Origin: Larus michahellis
Lineage: Eukaryota; Chordata; Aves; Charadriiformes; Laridae
Length of the DNA stretch: 64,000 nt
Direction of reading: 5' to 3'
Assembly (NCBI RefSeq): GCF_964199755.1
Contig: NC_133896.1
Location: forward strand, 91,062,215 to 91,126,214
The position numbers were made by a program, and so were the translations under genes. The notes beneath the pieces are model-generated. The model was not told the origin of the DNA, ran no database searches, and saw only the letters and a program-made list of their open reading frames with translations. Within the stretch, counting starts at the first letter, position 1. Each line of letters begins with the position of its first letter. This document shows, piece by piece, positions 20,737 through 35,700 of this stretch.

Positions 20737-23700
20737 CTGGAGAGGGCAAAGAAGACGTGTTTTAATAATGGACTTGGTAAAATCAGGGAGGTAGCCTGTT
20801 TGTTAGAGATCATACACCCACCCTGTCATTCTCGTCTTCCTCGGATGTTTCATTTTCCCTCAAACCACTACAACAACTGCTTACACTGGATGAAGAACGT
20901 GAGAATGGCTGCATCACACAGTATCCTGAAGTCTGACTCCTGAGCAGTCTGTGAAATGCAAGCATTCGACATCATCATGCTTATTGTTACACATAGCCCT
21001 GCACTTTTTGTGACATAACTTTATTATACAGCAGTCAGAAACATTGAGAAGAAACTATTCATCCACAGTTAGATTTTCCACATAGGAACAGAATTGAGGT
21101 GAACTGGCTTGCATTCCTTAATTTCTAGTTGCTGCTTCATTTAGTAGAAACACCATTGCTTGTTTCCTTGCTAGATAACTGTATGAAAGGACAAGACTAA
21201 GTAAATTTTTAAGTCACAGACCTAAGTGTCTTAAAGCAGAGTGAGTCAAATCACCTGCATTTAAGCGCTGTTTACCTCTAGACATTCATAAAATCAACAG
21301 GTGCCTTCGTTCTGGAGATCAGATATTTTAAAAGCCTAAACACAACAGGATGAGGTGTTAAACTGAGTATGAAGGGAAAGCACTACCCAGCCTAGGCTAC
21401 CTGTTCCCATAGCCACCCTCAGCCTATCATGTTTGGTCTTATGTGACATTCCAGACAGTACAAGGGGATTATAAAAGCACATTTTTCATGTCACAGAGCT
21501 TATAAACTGTCACCACTATGTTTCTGAACAGTTGTAAGAGGAGGAGTCAGGAAAGCATATAGAAATTAACCAGCATTATAGAATGGTTAACTAAGAAAGC
21601 TTGAGGAAGCAATGAGAAGGTAGGAAAAAAATTACTGAGATCTGCATTATTTTAGGATATCTCTGTGCCAAACTATTAGGATCAAGTGCCAAGATCTTAC
21701 ACAGACAGGTCAGAGCCCCCCTCTTCCTGACAGATAGGAACATACCCAGGTTAGGATGGCCATCCTGGTGATTTTGCATACGCCCAGTTGCCAGTAAACT
21801 GGCTCCTGTAGGTCCACCCCACCAGACTTTTAGCTCCCACAAGGTCATTACAAAAGGAACATTCAAAGCAAACTGCATTGGATCACTTGACCACCACTCT
21901 CTCAAATGTCATGGACACTGAGGTAGCCTGGTGCATGTTTCTTATCTGTCAAGAAAGACCCTTAAGGTCAGCTTCTCCCAGCTCAGAATTTGGGATCCAC
22001 TGCTTGCAGTCATCTGGGAGAGAGAGCCGTCCATGAGGCTGATTGATAAGCTTACATGGTGGAAGGTGCGCTGTGCATGTAAGCCTAACATTTACGGTGA
22101 AATACTGCCTGCACAAGAGACCAGTCTATAAGAGAGAGATGAAGCACTTAAAAATGTTAAGAACCCCCCAAAAAAGCTATGAGAAGCAAGAAAGATAAGA
22201 CACTTTTAACATACTAAATATATTTATTCCTTCAGAAACACTGCAAAATGTGGCCAAGTCTTGACCTACAAGCAGTAATGAAACCTAAAGCCCCAGGCAT
22301 ATTACATGCCAGCATGCAACAGGGAGAACAGTAAAGACAGGGCCAATATAGGCCGAAGATACTTCCTCAGGAGATTAGGAAATATATTTTGGAGGAAATG
22401 AAGGCCAACATGCTTCTCCCTTAGCAGAGAAAATCAATAACATGAATTTAAGTGAGCTGGGACCTAGATTTCCACAAAGCATCTCCTTCTCAGCATCTTT
22501 CCTCAGCAGGTTTCTCCATCCTCGTTCTCTGCGCTGCACTTCCTGACCTATGTCATCCGAAGGCACTAGAGACAGAGGTGGAAACATATTCTCCCGCTCT
22601 TTCCTTCTGCGGACGACCTGTTCTCTTCTCGCTCATTTGAGCGGAGGGGAAGAGAAGGGGAGGCACTTTCCCTCCCCCATCCTCCTTCCCCCATCATTAG
22701 CAGGGGCTGGTTCAGTGGCTGCTGAATGGGCAATGGGAAGGGCATAGAACCAAAATGCTCCAATAGGAGCTATCTGTCCATCTCCCTTTCCCAGGATTTC
22801 TGCTCTAGGAACTGCCAGTGGAGCGTTACTTGGTGCCACTTGGTTTCTCCACAGTCCTTGAGGTCCTCTAAGTTCATGCTCCTCTTTAGCCAGGACTCTC
22901 ATTTCACCCCAAAAGTCTTGCCAGTATCTTCAGTGAGGTAACCAATGACTGAGTAGCATCCGGTCCACTCCTGATTGGCTTGATGTCCCCACTCAGATGT
23001 GTCTGAGGAGGGAAAACACACACACAAAAAACCCATGTACTTTTCCCAGGATTTGGACATACACAGTAGAGTGCTTGATTTTTCAGATGCAACCCAGAAA
23101 GCCGTCTGATCCTGAGGAGTTTTGCTACCCGGTTACTTAGGCTGGGTTCATTCTTTTGAGTCTGTCCCTTGGGAAGAAGGATTATTTGGAAGGCTACTTG
23201 GACAGTGGAGCAGGAAAACTAAAGAAAATTGTCCCTGTATGTGGGAGAGAAGACACTGTTAGCCCAAGAGAACAATGCGGTTTCACAGATTGCAGGCTGA
23301 TCACTGCAGAGCATGTTGGAAATCAGCATATGGGGACAGAAAGTAAGTGCTGGTTTGTCTCTACTGTAAAAGAATTAATCTATCATTTATGTATTCTTTT
23401 TGCATTCATTTCCAAGTTGGTTTTAGCAGAACATAAATGAAGAGTTTGCTCATTCAAGTCTGGAATCTGAAATGATTATTTAAGACCAGCAGCAAGATGC
23501 TGGAGGTTTTTGCAATAGAGAAGTTTCCTGTGATGCTATTCCCTGGAGAGAGCCAGGAGTGGACTGATGACGTACTACCAGGGATAACATTTTTAATATG
23601 GGCTGCATAAATTACTGTAGAACCAGCCGGAACTCTTTTTGCATTAGAAATATACCTATATCATGATCCTGATTTGTGGTTCCACAATTAATGGACAATA

Positions 23701-26700
23701 AATAGACTATTTCGGTAGAACTTCAGTAGAACTGTCTCTGAGACAGACTGTTAGAATTACACACCTAGACTGTTCCTGCAATACCGTGCCAATACTGACT
23801 TGGTGAAACTGGTGTGCATTACATGGTGGAATTACGTGTCCTTGATTCCCTGTTCCAGATGTGATGCAGAAGGTATGGCTGCACGTGGGCTGCTCCCTAA
23901 CTCTGAAATCATGATCCTAACTATGGCTAATCATCAGTTGTGCAAAACTCCATGCCACATCCCATCTTGTAAACAAACTTTCCAGGAATGGGCTGAACCA
24001 CCACAACTGTGAAAAGACTTTTCCTGGTGATTGTACAAGTGGTTTTGAGGCCATGACTGGAAAAAGATGCATGGAGAGAAGCCTGGGGACAAAAGTAAAC
24101 AGACTGCCAAATCATGCAGGTCATGCCTCATGTGCATAAACAATATTCATGCTAGTACTTCTAGTGAAATCCCATGCTATGTTTGCTCGCCGAAAGCATG
24201 TGATATCAATTTGAAACAGATATTGCAGCTGGCTCACCTCCTCAGCTGATGAATGGGGAATAGGGGTGGGGAATTGGGGAAAGCATACAGTCAAATGCAG
24301 AAATCAGGAACAGATGTCAAGAAAGCGTCATCATTTTTTTCCAGGACATGCGCACATTCTACAGTAGGGTAACCAGGACTAGCCAAGCTATGAGATGTTT
24401 TCTTACTAGGCAGAATTCTTGCTGATTATGCAAGGTTGCTTCAGCTACCTAATCAGAGCAAGAGTCCCTCACACATGCCTAGCCAGGAACTTCTGGTTCA
24501 CTAACAAAGTCCCAGGCAGGAAGAAGAAGGGGAGGTGGAATGATGTGGTAATACTGGAAGATGGGGGGTGCTGACCAGTCGGTGGTTCCATGTCCTGTGT
24601 TCTTTCTTGTCCTTGGCTGCCAGAACTAGCATCTTAAATGGTCTGTATCTCCTAGCTGCGCTCCAATCCTCCTTCCCACCAAAATTTTGGACACCCACTC
24701 AACCCAAAAACTAGTATCACAAAAGTATACTTAACAGACCTCTGCACCTTGGCTGTGACAAAATTCTGGGCAGTCCTACAGCATACAATTGGGTAGCTGA
24801 ACTACTGCAGTCACCAGCCTGTATTTCTCAGGGACCATTGGGTCTAGTTGGAAGGAAGGCCCTTCCTTGTCAGACTTAGCACCAGGAGCAACCCACAGAG
24901 GCCTGGCTCTAGGGCACCTCCTGGAATTTTCTTAGAGCAGCCCCAGTCCTAAGAAAGGGACATGCCCAACTACCAAGTACTCAGTGCCCTCTTTGCCACA
25001 GGTCTCATACAAATTCTCAGCGAAAAAGAAATTCAGGTGTGGCAAGCTGCTCCAGAAAGTCAGCTGCAGTCTTGGATTTAGAGACAGGCTGCTCCGGAGT
25101 CTTGGAAATGAAAATGCGTGGTTTCCGTGAAGTCTTGAAGTATCCTAGATAGGATCACACCCCAGCATAATACAACTTAGCAACAGCAAAGCTGCGCTAC
25201 CCGGAAAGTGCATTTTTCCAGTTTTTGACCATCAGAAGCTAGAGAACTGTTTTGCAGACTACCACATGAAGTGCTTTGCAGGAGAACACTGGGTGCGGTA
25301 TGGCGTGCTTTCGCAATGAAAGATAGGTGCAACACATGGGACCCTGCTGTAACACTCTGAGAGGACCCAAGACAGGCTAGTTTATGCTGGTTGGGAGCAG
25401 CAGCATGAATCCTGCTTAAAGGGGCAGAACTTGAGTACAACCCAACATACCCTTGTCCAAGCTTCTCCATGAAGCTCCAAAATCACTCCAGAGCAAACTA
25501 CGGAGGAAACATACACATGAGCAAGCATGGATAATCGGACAGCTAGGGCTTTGTGTAACCTATTGGATGTGAGCTAATGTTACAGTAAAGATATAGCCAA
25601 AATCACCTTTAAGTGGTCCAATTTTTCTTCACTGACTGTTTAAGGAATCTGAGTTCCTTACTTATACGGCCTGAATTACTGTGCCATGGCCAGACATCTA
25701 ACTTTTAAGATGCTGCAATGCCTGATGTGGACAATCTCAGAAAAGCCTTTAACAGAGCAAGACATGCACCACACTTAAGCCAATACCAGACACAGTGAGC
25801 ATCTTTCAAACATTAAAATTATTTTCAACTCACTTGTTCTTCCTGCTAGGGAACTCTGGGGAGCTGGGACTGGATGATCCGTCAGACTTCAGGTCAAAGA
25901 AAGTTCCTGGATTGTCCAGCACCTTCTGTATCCTCTCTGCAGTGTCTCTGCTGGGACAAAAGAGAAACCAGCTATACTCCAGGGCCAGAGTTAACCACTG
26001 TCTATTCTAACACTTCCTTGCAAGCTACAACACAAAGCTGGATCTTGCCTATACACATGAAAGGGAAGCAAATACAGTTGTATTTAAAAGGGCAGACTCC
26101 TTAGATATGACCTGTTGAGGGCAATATATTAGAAATGGCCAACTTGAAGCTCCTTTTTAATTGACATAAAAGCCAAAATTAATTTCAGGATTCTCCTTTA
26201 ATTCTACAGCTTTTTCTTCTACCTTCCCCATTTCATTGGTCTTAAGAAGCTTTGAGATTGATTAGAGATCTTATATATTTATTGCATAAAGAAAAAGGAT
26301 TCAGCTAATTTCTCTGTTTCAGGATGGTTACAATAGTTTTGTTTCTACTAGTACTTGTCAAGATACTTCTGAAGAAAGCTGTCTGTGTGAGTAACTGGAA
26401 AGTGGCATATGATTAATTAAGGATTGGATAACTCGTGTTTTTGTTGTGGGGTTTTTTTTGTGGCTTCAGTGATGGAGTTCACAAAGTTCCTTCTCTGCTC
26501 TCTCGGTCAGTTGATCACAGTTCCTCATTCCCTCACTTGTGCTAATACAACTGTTAGGGAGACTGGAAATTACCCTGGCAAGAACCGATCCTACATGACC
26601 CTGAAACTTCTATGACACATGAACAAGCGGGGCGGACTGGGTCAGCTCTGTCATCAAAGCCTGCATATCGTTAAACTACAGCTTCAGGGTGAAGTCACAC

Positions 26701-29700
26701 ATGACACGTTGAGCTCACTGTTGCCACACGGAGAGCCTGCTCCAGCCCCCTCCACTCTTGCTGAGCGTACTTTCCATCAGTCCTGGTACCCATCAGGCTT
26801 CTCCATGAGACAGTTCATGGCAGAACCTGGCAGACAATTAATCCAACGAAAGAAAGTTGATAGTTTTCTGTTGGATTAATGGACTGAATCAGTCCACTAA
26901 GCATCTGAGCCATCACGAGGAATGGGACAGGATTGGGTAGTTGAAAGAGACAGTGGGAGAGGGAAAGTGTGATACCTGCTTTACAGCAGCCATGAACTAT
27001 TAGACCAGTTGCTTGTCCTTCAAGAATCACCCAAAAAGTGTTTCAGAAAACACAAGATAAGGCCCGCTGTTCCTCATATGTAAGATTACAAATAAGCAAA
27101 AGGAAAGCTGAGTGAACCCAACAGCTCACCAATTCCTTCCTAGCAAAGAGCAGGAAAAAAAGAAAATAAATCCAGGGTTTTTCCTTGTTGTAGAAAACTT
27201 TTACAGGTCTTTTAAGGGGATAGTGAAGGATGTTGCATGCAAAATAATGGATTGAGGGGCACAGCTGCATAAGGTACAAAATTATTTAAAGTAGTGAGGA
27301 GCTGTGGCTACTGTGTTGGCTTAGATTGTTACAGGGAAGTTGTCTCAGAAGATTTTATTTTTCTCAAACAAATTTCTATACTATTTTTATTCAGATTAGG
27401 TCATAGGCACCTCATTAATGAAAGGTCCAAGAGAATAACTGGAAAGAAGGGAAAATGTAGTAATTCTTCATGTTGTGAAATCACTAGTTTCCACATTAAA
27501 GATGGCTTTCCGCCTTTTACACTGAGTCTTTAAGCTGTTCCCTGGAATTCTTGCAACTGGGAAAACTGTATGTTAGATGCAAAGCACTCCTGTGAGACTT
27601 TTGAGACTGTATAATCTTAAAAAGATGTCTCAGCTAGAGCCAAAACAAATTTATTGATTTAACTAAATAATTCTGTCAAATATTCCAAATCACTCCTTAA
27701 ACCTGTATGTTACCCCTTAATTATAATTATTGTTCAGACCATCTAATTTAAACGCTAGTTATTTTGACTTAAACCTTTTTTTAAGAAATCCTTTTTTAAA
27801 GTTATCAGAAGTTTTTTTTATTTGAATTTTTTAACATGAAAACAAACAAAAAATCAAACACCCAATTCCCCCTTCCCAAGTAAAAGCCTTTCATCTGACC
27901 CTTACCTAAAAGTGGTGAATACTTTTCGCCACAGGAGAACCAAGAGTTCCAGATCACAATGCACGATGTTTAAGAGCGATCTTACCATATTCCTCCACCC
28001 ATCTCCTCGCTTCTTCCTCAAATATTGATTCTCCCCGTTTCCAAATGTCCTTTTTTATTTTGTTTGTTTCTGTCATTTGTCCATTTCTCCGTTAGCCGAT
28101 AATCAGGCTTTTCTTCCCATTCCAACCATTTCCATTTCAGTTCTCATTCCTGTCGATTCCCTCTCTGTCCTTATATGTGCCTTTCTACCTCCCTTTTCTC
28201 ATCTCCTCCTGCTTTTTTTCCTCTCTTTGTCCCACCTTCCCACGGCTCATACCTCTTTTCCTCCTGTATGTTCTCAATGCCAATGGCACTACTCCGTCGC
28301 CCATGGAAGCGGCTGGCTCGAGTACGTGATGGGCTCCTACCAGGCAAGGCAAAAGACTAGAAAAAAGGAAAGTGTGACAGAAAGGAGGGAGGGGAACAAG
28401 ACAGGAAAAACCGGAGAACTGGAAGTATGGGACAGGGAGTTTGCGACGTGGATCCAGATCCTCTTCTTTACTCTGCAATACAATAGCACGGCCCAGCTCC
28501 ACCGGTGCAAGAAGTACTTTCTGTCAGTGAGAAAGAGAAGCTAGGGCTCACAAAGGTGGTATGAGAAAGAGACAGAGAGATATAGAAACAAAGGCAGAAC
28601 AAGATACACAGCCAGCGTACAGAGAAAGAGGCTCAGGAAGGGAGGTATCCCCATATTACGAGAGGAGAGGCAGAATCAAGAAGGCAGAGAAAACTAGAAG
28701 TTAAAGGAGAAAAGGAGGCAGTAAACCCAAGTCATTACTATTCTGTGACTTTGTTGTGCTGACATAAAGAATGCATACAAACTGTCACCAAGAAATTTCC
28801 ACACTGAAAGGCACCTTCTTGGCTTACTCAGAGATGTTTTTTCGTAGTTTGCTTGTATTGACATCAGTAGCGTAGAGACCACAATAAGCTGGATGCACTT
28901 TGGCCAAGGTAACCATATTTCCAATATTAGAAACATATATCCTTTTCTGGAAAAATTTGTCACGGATTTATTATGCTCGCACTGATCATATATGTTTAGT
29001 ATTCCTAGAAAATAAAAAAGACTTTGATAGTGACTAAAAATATTCACTCTTTCTCTCACCCCAGACTTTATTAATTCTGCTGTTTGTTGCCAACATGCAA
29101 ATTCTATTTGCAGCAAAACAGCACACTGAATAAACATTGTGCACTTGTTTATATTACAGAAAAGAATCTGACTGGCGAAATTGAAGAAAATGGAACAAAT
29201 CTAGTGTTCTTATGTTCTCATCTCTTGCCACATGACAATACTGTACCCTTCTGGTCAAACCACAGTGCATTCATTTTTTTTTAAGGTATGGCAACGTACA
29301 AGATCTAATCCAGGATAGCAGAGATAGATGTCTGATACAGAATCACGTTTGGCTTTCTTCTCTCAGTCTGCATCAATCTCAGCTTTAGTTTACAGATGAA
29401 CTGGGGCTAGGCACAGACAAAGCAGACTGCAACATGTGCCGTCCCCACTTGTGAAACGGGATGATACAACAAAGAGAGATTCACAGAAGGACAAGAGGAC
29501 AAACTAATAGGGAAAGAGAAATAGAACGCACGAGTGGGTCACAAAGGTATGCTGGGTTTCTTCTTACAGCCCACCCAAATACCTTACCGCAGCAATGGCC
29601 TTAGGGCCCTCGGCGACACTCTGGCTGAGGGCAAGGCCAGCTGTAGTTGGGCGGCTGGGCAGGGTGGCTGGCTGCTGCTTTCTCATGGATATCCCCATGG

Positions 29701-32700
29701 TATCCAGGCTCTGGCTGCGGCCTCTGATCACCCGCTGAACAGAAGGGAGGCAGGGAAACAGACAAACATGGATACACATATAGACATGCACACGGTAGGG
29801 CAGCATGGAAAGCACCACAGATTGGGTGGAAAGTTGTGACAGACCAACACCAGAACCACAGAAATCCTAGCTCCTAGAAGGCAGCATCTTAGATGTTACC
29901 CGTTTTTGGTCCTAGGTGATTCATGGAGCTCACTGCCAGGGAAGAACTCTTCCTCAAGTATGTGCAATACTTTCACCTACCTTGTCCTGTTGCAATAAGC
30001 AGAGATTCCCTACCAGTATCCCAGTATACTGGGTAAGACAGCATCATCTGGAGCAGTCCTACCCAGTACAGGCTACAAACCACAAAATCAAACTCCTCTT
30101 CAAGACTGTAAGGTTCAGTCTTGCATGAACTTGAGTTCAAGAGGAACTTGAACTTGCAAGGGGAAAGCAGCCATATCAAAATCTGCAGCATTTGAAAACG
30201 CCATTTTCTGAGTTTAATACGTAGTCTTTTCCAGCCTTTTACAAAGGTCATCTGTGTACATGACAAGCAAATCACAGCATGCGCTAGAAGTCAGAAAAGG
30301 ACATTTTGGGATAATTAGTGGAAGACGTGGATGGGTATGAAATTCCTGGTTAGCAGAAAAGGCAGGGTAGACTGTACGGAAAAATACACCTCACCAAAGC
30401 ACCCTCGCTCTGACCAAATCTACGCATATAGCTACCAAACCTATATGTGAATGGATTTGTTTCACAGACCTTAATGACTCTAACCAGCCCACCATACAAA
30501 GGAGGTGGAGGTCACCTGAAGAAATGCTATTTATAATATGGCTCTATGTCCAGACAGATACCTTATCATAAAAGAAGTGGCGAGGCCCTTCCCACAGAAG
30601 TGGGAAAGGGGAAGTAGGTAGGAAAGTGATATTAGATTCTCTCAATACAATCAATTCAAAACTCAGTTTGCCTTTTCATACAAAACCTTTGCTTTCTCCT
30701 ATCACCTTTATCACTTTAAAGAGTAAGTTCTGTCACACCTGATCTTCATTTATTAAAAAAAATAAAAAATAAAAAAAATAAAGTGTCATCTACACTGAAC
30801 AAAGATAAATTAACTCTGTCTTTTAGAGGGTAAGTAAAGCATCACAGTTTTTCTGGACAGTACACTCACAGATATGTTAGAAACTCTCTTGCAACTCTTT
30901 CAGTTATAACGAAAATTAATTGGAAGAGATCTGCTGTAGGAACTGAAAGCTGCTTGCTACTAGTTATTAAAATTCCTCTGCAAACACTCACTCCTTTTTC
31001 TGTAAGTCATGGAGTGAAACCCCATCTGACACTAGACACCAGCAGGAAGCATAAAGAGTTTGACTTCTCAGGGACAGCATGAAATTCCACCCTAGATCAT
31101 GCTGTAGCTCTGTAGAAAGGAGCACAGAAGGGGGAAAATTTCTTTTCTTGAGAGATATGATAAAGCATAGTTAAGATGCTCTAAAGAAAGGCTGCTGGAT
31201 GGAAAGACTTCTTTTCTGTCTCACCCTAAGCACAGCTGATCAGCAGGGTCAATATTCCTTGGAGGGACACATAATGAACTTGAGAAAAGTGTGAGCAACT
31301 GGGTAAGGCATCAATCCACTATGGCTCACCTTGAAATTCTCGAGGAAGCCCCCACTGCCATTCTCTATCTTGTCATCCTCCCCTATGGGCAATCCCATCA
31401 TACTGCGACTGCGAAGCTGCAGCTCCTCAAAAAGGCTTTCCAAGAGGGCACTCCGGGTTCTTTCCTGCATCAACATTGGGAATGAAAACACAGCTATTAT
31501 TGGGAGAGAAGGGATTTCCCCGTCCTCCCCCGTTTTTGCAACATCTCACATCCCCCCTAAAAAAAAAAAAAAAAAAAAATCAAAAAATCACCGTAAAAAT
31601 TAATTTAAATAGTTTAAATAGTATGAAATGGTTTTAGCTGTATAGTTATGGAATATATTAGAGTAATACCCAGCCCTTTTAAACTCTTTCTAAAGCAAGT
31701 CATAAAGGACATCAGTACTTCTTTACAGGTGATGAAACAAAGGCATGGATTGAGGGCAGGTTTTTTCTAGATCAGGCAAGCAGCAGAGTCTGGAGCAGAA
31801 TTTTGGTACCTTGAACCAAAATCAGTGATATCAGTACGCATCCTGTAGCGCAATACCAAGTTTCAGCTAATACACAATTTTCTCCAGCAAAATGTAAGCA
31901 TCATATTCCCATTCTTACTTGAGCGTTAGATCTTTACATTAGTATGTACCTTTTCATATTCTATCACACCTGCTGTGAAATACAAAGGAAGCATCACATA
32001 GCTGAGTATAACCACAATTCATCTTCCTTTTTTAAGCAACACAAAACTAGAAGTAGAAGAAAGTAACAAAATATATTGTATTTTCTTAATCTGGCATTAA
32101 TATAGTTTTATAATTTTTAATGGAAGCAACCAGGTAATAGACCCACCTCTAATTTAGCAAATTTCTCAGCTCGATAGCAGCTGTACTCAGCATTGATGAG
32201 CTTGGCCAGGAGGAATTCACGAAACTCTGCACTCTACAAGACAAGATGAAGGCTAGACTGGAGATGAAAACAGTAATAAAAATGTCATATGAGAAAAGCT
32301 CTGCCTTACTGCTCTTTAGACCTCCAAAGTCATCTAGCCAGATTGACGACACTGACTCAGAACACAGAGGTGTGTACCACATCCCCCTGCCATCTAACAC
32401 TGGACCAGAGAAACAAACCTTTCTAAATATGGCTGGATTTGGCAGAGGGGGTCCAAAGAAAGGGACGTCATCTCGGGCTGTGACTGAAACCTGAAACAAT
32501 ATAAGGGGAAGAAAAATAAGTATCATAACACCAGTGAGACTATCAAAGCCTTCAAACTGCCACGGTATATATACGGTATGTCCGATCCCTCCTGAATCAT
32601 TTACATATCGAAGAGAAATCTAACATGATGTCCTGTGCATCCATCTGTTTCTGTACTCAGTCAACGGATGTGCTGATTTATCTCCCAGAAATTCAGTCAG

Positions 32701-35700
32701 TTAGATGTGCACACAGTAAGAGCAACAAAATACAATTGAGCAAATTGCTTTTTAAAAAAAATATATTTTTAATAAATATTTTAAATAACAATCAGTTCAT
32801 TTAGAACAAAAAAATGAGATGCTTCTATCCAGCCTGCAAGATTTACCTCCACTAGAGGAACCTTTGTCAATATGGTTGGACTGACCTATTTTTTTTTTAC
32901 AAGGAATCCTCGGTGGAGATAGACTGCACGCTGAGGGGAGCGTCTCAGCGACACTCCCTCTCTGAGTCACATGTGCTAAGTCTACAAAAGCACTTTCCCA
33001 GTAATACATGTTTCCGTGTTGGTTTTTTTGTTGTTGTTTTTGTTTGTTTGTTTTTTTTAACATGCTCCTACATGACATAAAAATGCCAAAAAAGTAACTG
33101 TAATGCAGTTCAGTTTTTACATACTGTTACTTGGCTCTTCACAGTGCTTACCTGTAATTATATGCAGCTATCTTACCAGATACATACAGCACTTACAAAT
33201 ATCTCACAGTTACTTTTTTTTGTCATGTTTGAGATGGAACAATACCATTATTTGCCATTTCATACAACAGGGAACAATGTCAGAAAAACTTAACAGCAAC
33301 TGCCTCAAAATAACATTTACACTCCAGTGTAAATGTCACCGAGACAATGAGAGGCATGAGTTTAATGAGTGGAAGAAGGAAAGGGGCCTTTGATTTAATT
33401 CAGATTTCTCACATTATAGGCCAGCTCCCCTAATTACAAGGCCTCCCTCTCCCTCCCAACAGAGATCTACCAGTCAAAATCCTGCTTTGCATTTTTATTT
33501 TCTGATTACAAAAGTTGATTCAAATAAACGAATGCCATTAATTTTCCAATTTAACCACTAGGCACTAAAGCTTAAGTAAATGCAACAAAGGATGGGAAAA
33601 AAGTCTTCTCAAACTGCAGTCTTTTAGGTACTAGAATGCTCTCAAGGCAGAACGAGTTAAAACCGCTTTGGAAGAGCCTTTAGAGAACACTCTGCATTGG
33701 CTCTAGGGTCTTGACTGGAACGATTTCTTTTTCATGAAATGATGCAGCCAACCCTATTATACTGAAAAAAAAACAATGCCATTGCAGACAGGCAAAAACA
33801 ATAGCAGGAAGAGAAAAGAGAAATGGCAAGCTTCCCGAGCTCTTTTTTCTTGTCATTAAAAAATTCCAGTGAATTTCTGTGCCCTACAAAACAGAGCAAG
33901 AGGAGAACTGGAACCCCATGCTCCTGATCAACATGAAGCTATCGGGTCACTGCAGACTGGCTGCCCATAGCATAGGAAACAATGGAAGGTTTTGTTCCAC
34001 CACCAGCACCCTCTTTGGTGGGACAGGAGATGGGGATCCTGTCCTATTTTTTACATTCTTGGTGTTCTTGTAGACCTCCAAGGCGTAAGGACTCATCACC
34101 AAATCAGAATTCCTACATAACATGAGACATAGCACTTTAATTAAAATATTTCAGCAATGGAAAATCCATCACAGAATGCAAGCTTCTATATATTTTCTGC
34201 TCTCTCAGCATGACTGAAAGTTGGACATAAAGTTATATAGACATCCATACAAAGTCACATGACAGAAAAACAGCTGTGTCCAAAGGCTGCAACCAGGGAA
34301 TTCGTGTTCTAGAGGGGGCTTGTTCATGTTCTAGCCAAACTGGTGGGCCCTAACAGATAGCAATTCCCTGCCAGATGGGCATCAGTTCTGGGATCCCCCA
34401 AAGCAGATGTAGCTGGTTGGGATTCCATAGATGAGGCCAACCAGCTGTATCTGACCTGCAGTCTCAGGCAGTGCAAGCTCTCGGCACTGTGCTCTGCAGC
34501 GTGAGCAATGCAGACATGGCTTTCAGTCAGGTGAATGAGTTTTATCTGGCTTAGATAATGTAAACAAGACATCCCCCAAAATGGCATCAATTGCTCCTTG
34601 TGCTCTTTGATGTAAACAAAAATTTTTTATCCAAATTCGTCCTGCTTTCCCAAGCATCATCACGCACTCCCAAGCTTTAAGCTTCAGAAAATAATTAGCT
34701 ACTTCGAAAAACATATAAGTACATTCTAGTTTCATGTGTAGATATACTTAATGAATTCATCAAATTATTCTTTGACCTTCTATTTGCTAGGTAGGTGCAG
34801 TAAGCAGTCCTGGACTCCTTTCAGTAAAACACTTGTGTTACAGGATTTTAATCATTCTCAGCCTCACCTCCTAGCCCCGTCCAGCTTACCAATACCTTTA
34901 TGAAATCTGAATACTCAACAAACGTGAACACAGATTGCTAAATAGTAGGAATCACAGCAAACAGAGGGGACCTCTGCAGAAGTATAGAATAGAGAACAAC
35001 AGAGCAGGAAGGAGACTCCCGGTCAGAGATCACAGGGTGGGTGAAGGGCAAGGAGAGCTGGTGGCAGCTACTGGATCTAATTATTGCCTTTCACTGAAAA
35101 CGCTGATCAAGTTTACTAACAGAGCAAGCAAAGCTGAGGAAGACAGCTGGCTGAACCTGTACCTCTCCCAAAGGCCCAAGAACAGGTTTCCACTTCAAGG
35201 ATCAAAATCAGTGAATCAGTGCAGAGGGATCTATTGGCTCTGTTTACCTTGTAGAAAGTGCCTCCAGTGGTGCCAGGGGTGAGCTGAACTACCACATAAG
35301 CATGTAGGAAATTAGAAGCAATCATATCAGGGACAAAAGGCGTGCTTTCATCCTGGAAGATGATGGCTACAATGTCATTCCCAATATGACGCTTCCGCTG
35401 AAGCTGGAGAGGGGAAAAAAACAATAAAGCGAAGAAGGCGGGTGAAAAAGAGTAGAACAGTACGATGGGGCCTCAAACACCAGTCTGTCTAGCATCTCCA
35501 ACCATTTGTTCAACCAACCCCCTCATCACTACTTTCACCATTACTCCAGCCGTAATTCCCAACATTACATAGTTAGGCATTCTCCCTTCACCACTGGCCC
35601 CTCACCAAATACCCCTCCCTCTTAGCCACACTGTTGAATTCCATAGTTCACCTTCCAGTACCTGCTGGGAATCTCCCTCTGTGAAGGGCAGTTTTGTAGA

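Noticed and set aside
25000-25110. Minus-strand frame with [20 protein letters not shown]
   Set aside because: Looks protein-like but lacks a usable donor and hits a stop; a better matching exon was found at 20822-20948.
28077-28544. 155-codon + strand open frame
   Set aside because: It is opposite the real minus-strand exon at 28253-28356 and has no similarity of its own.
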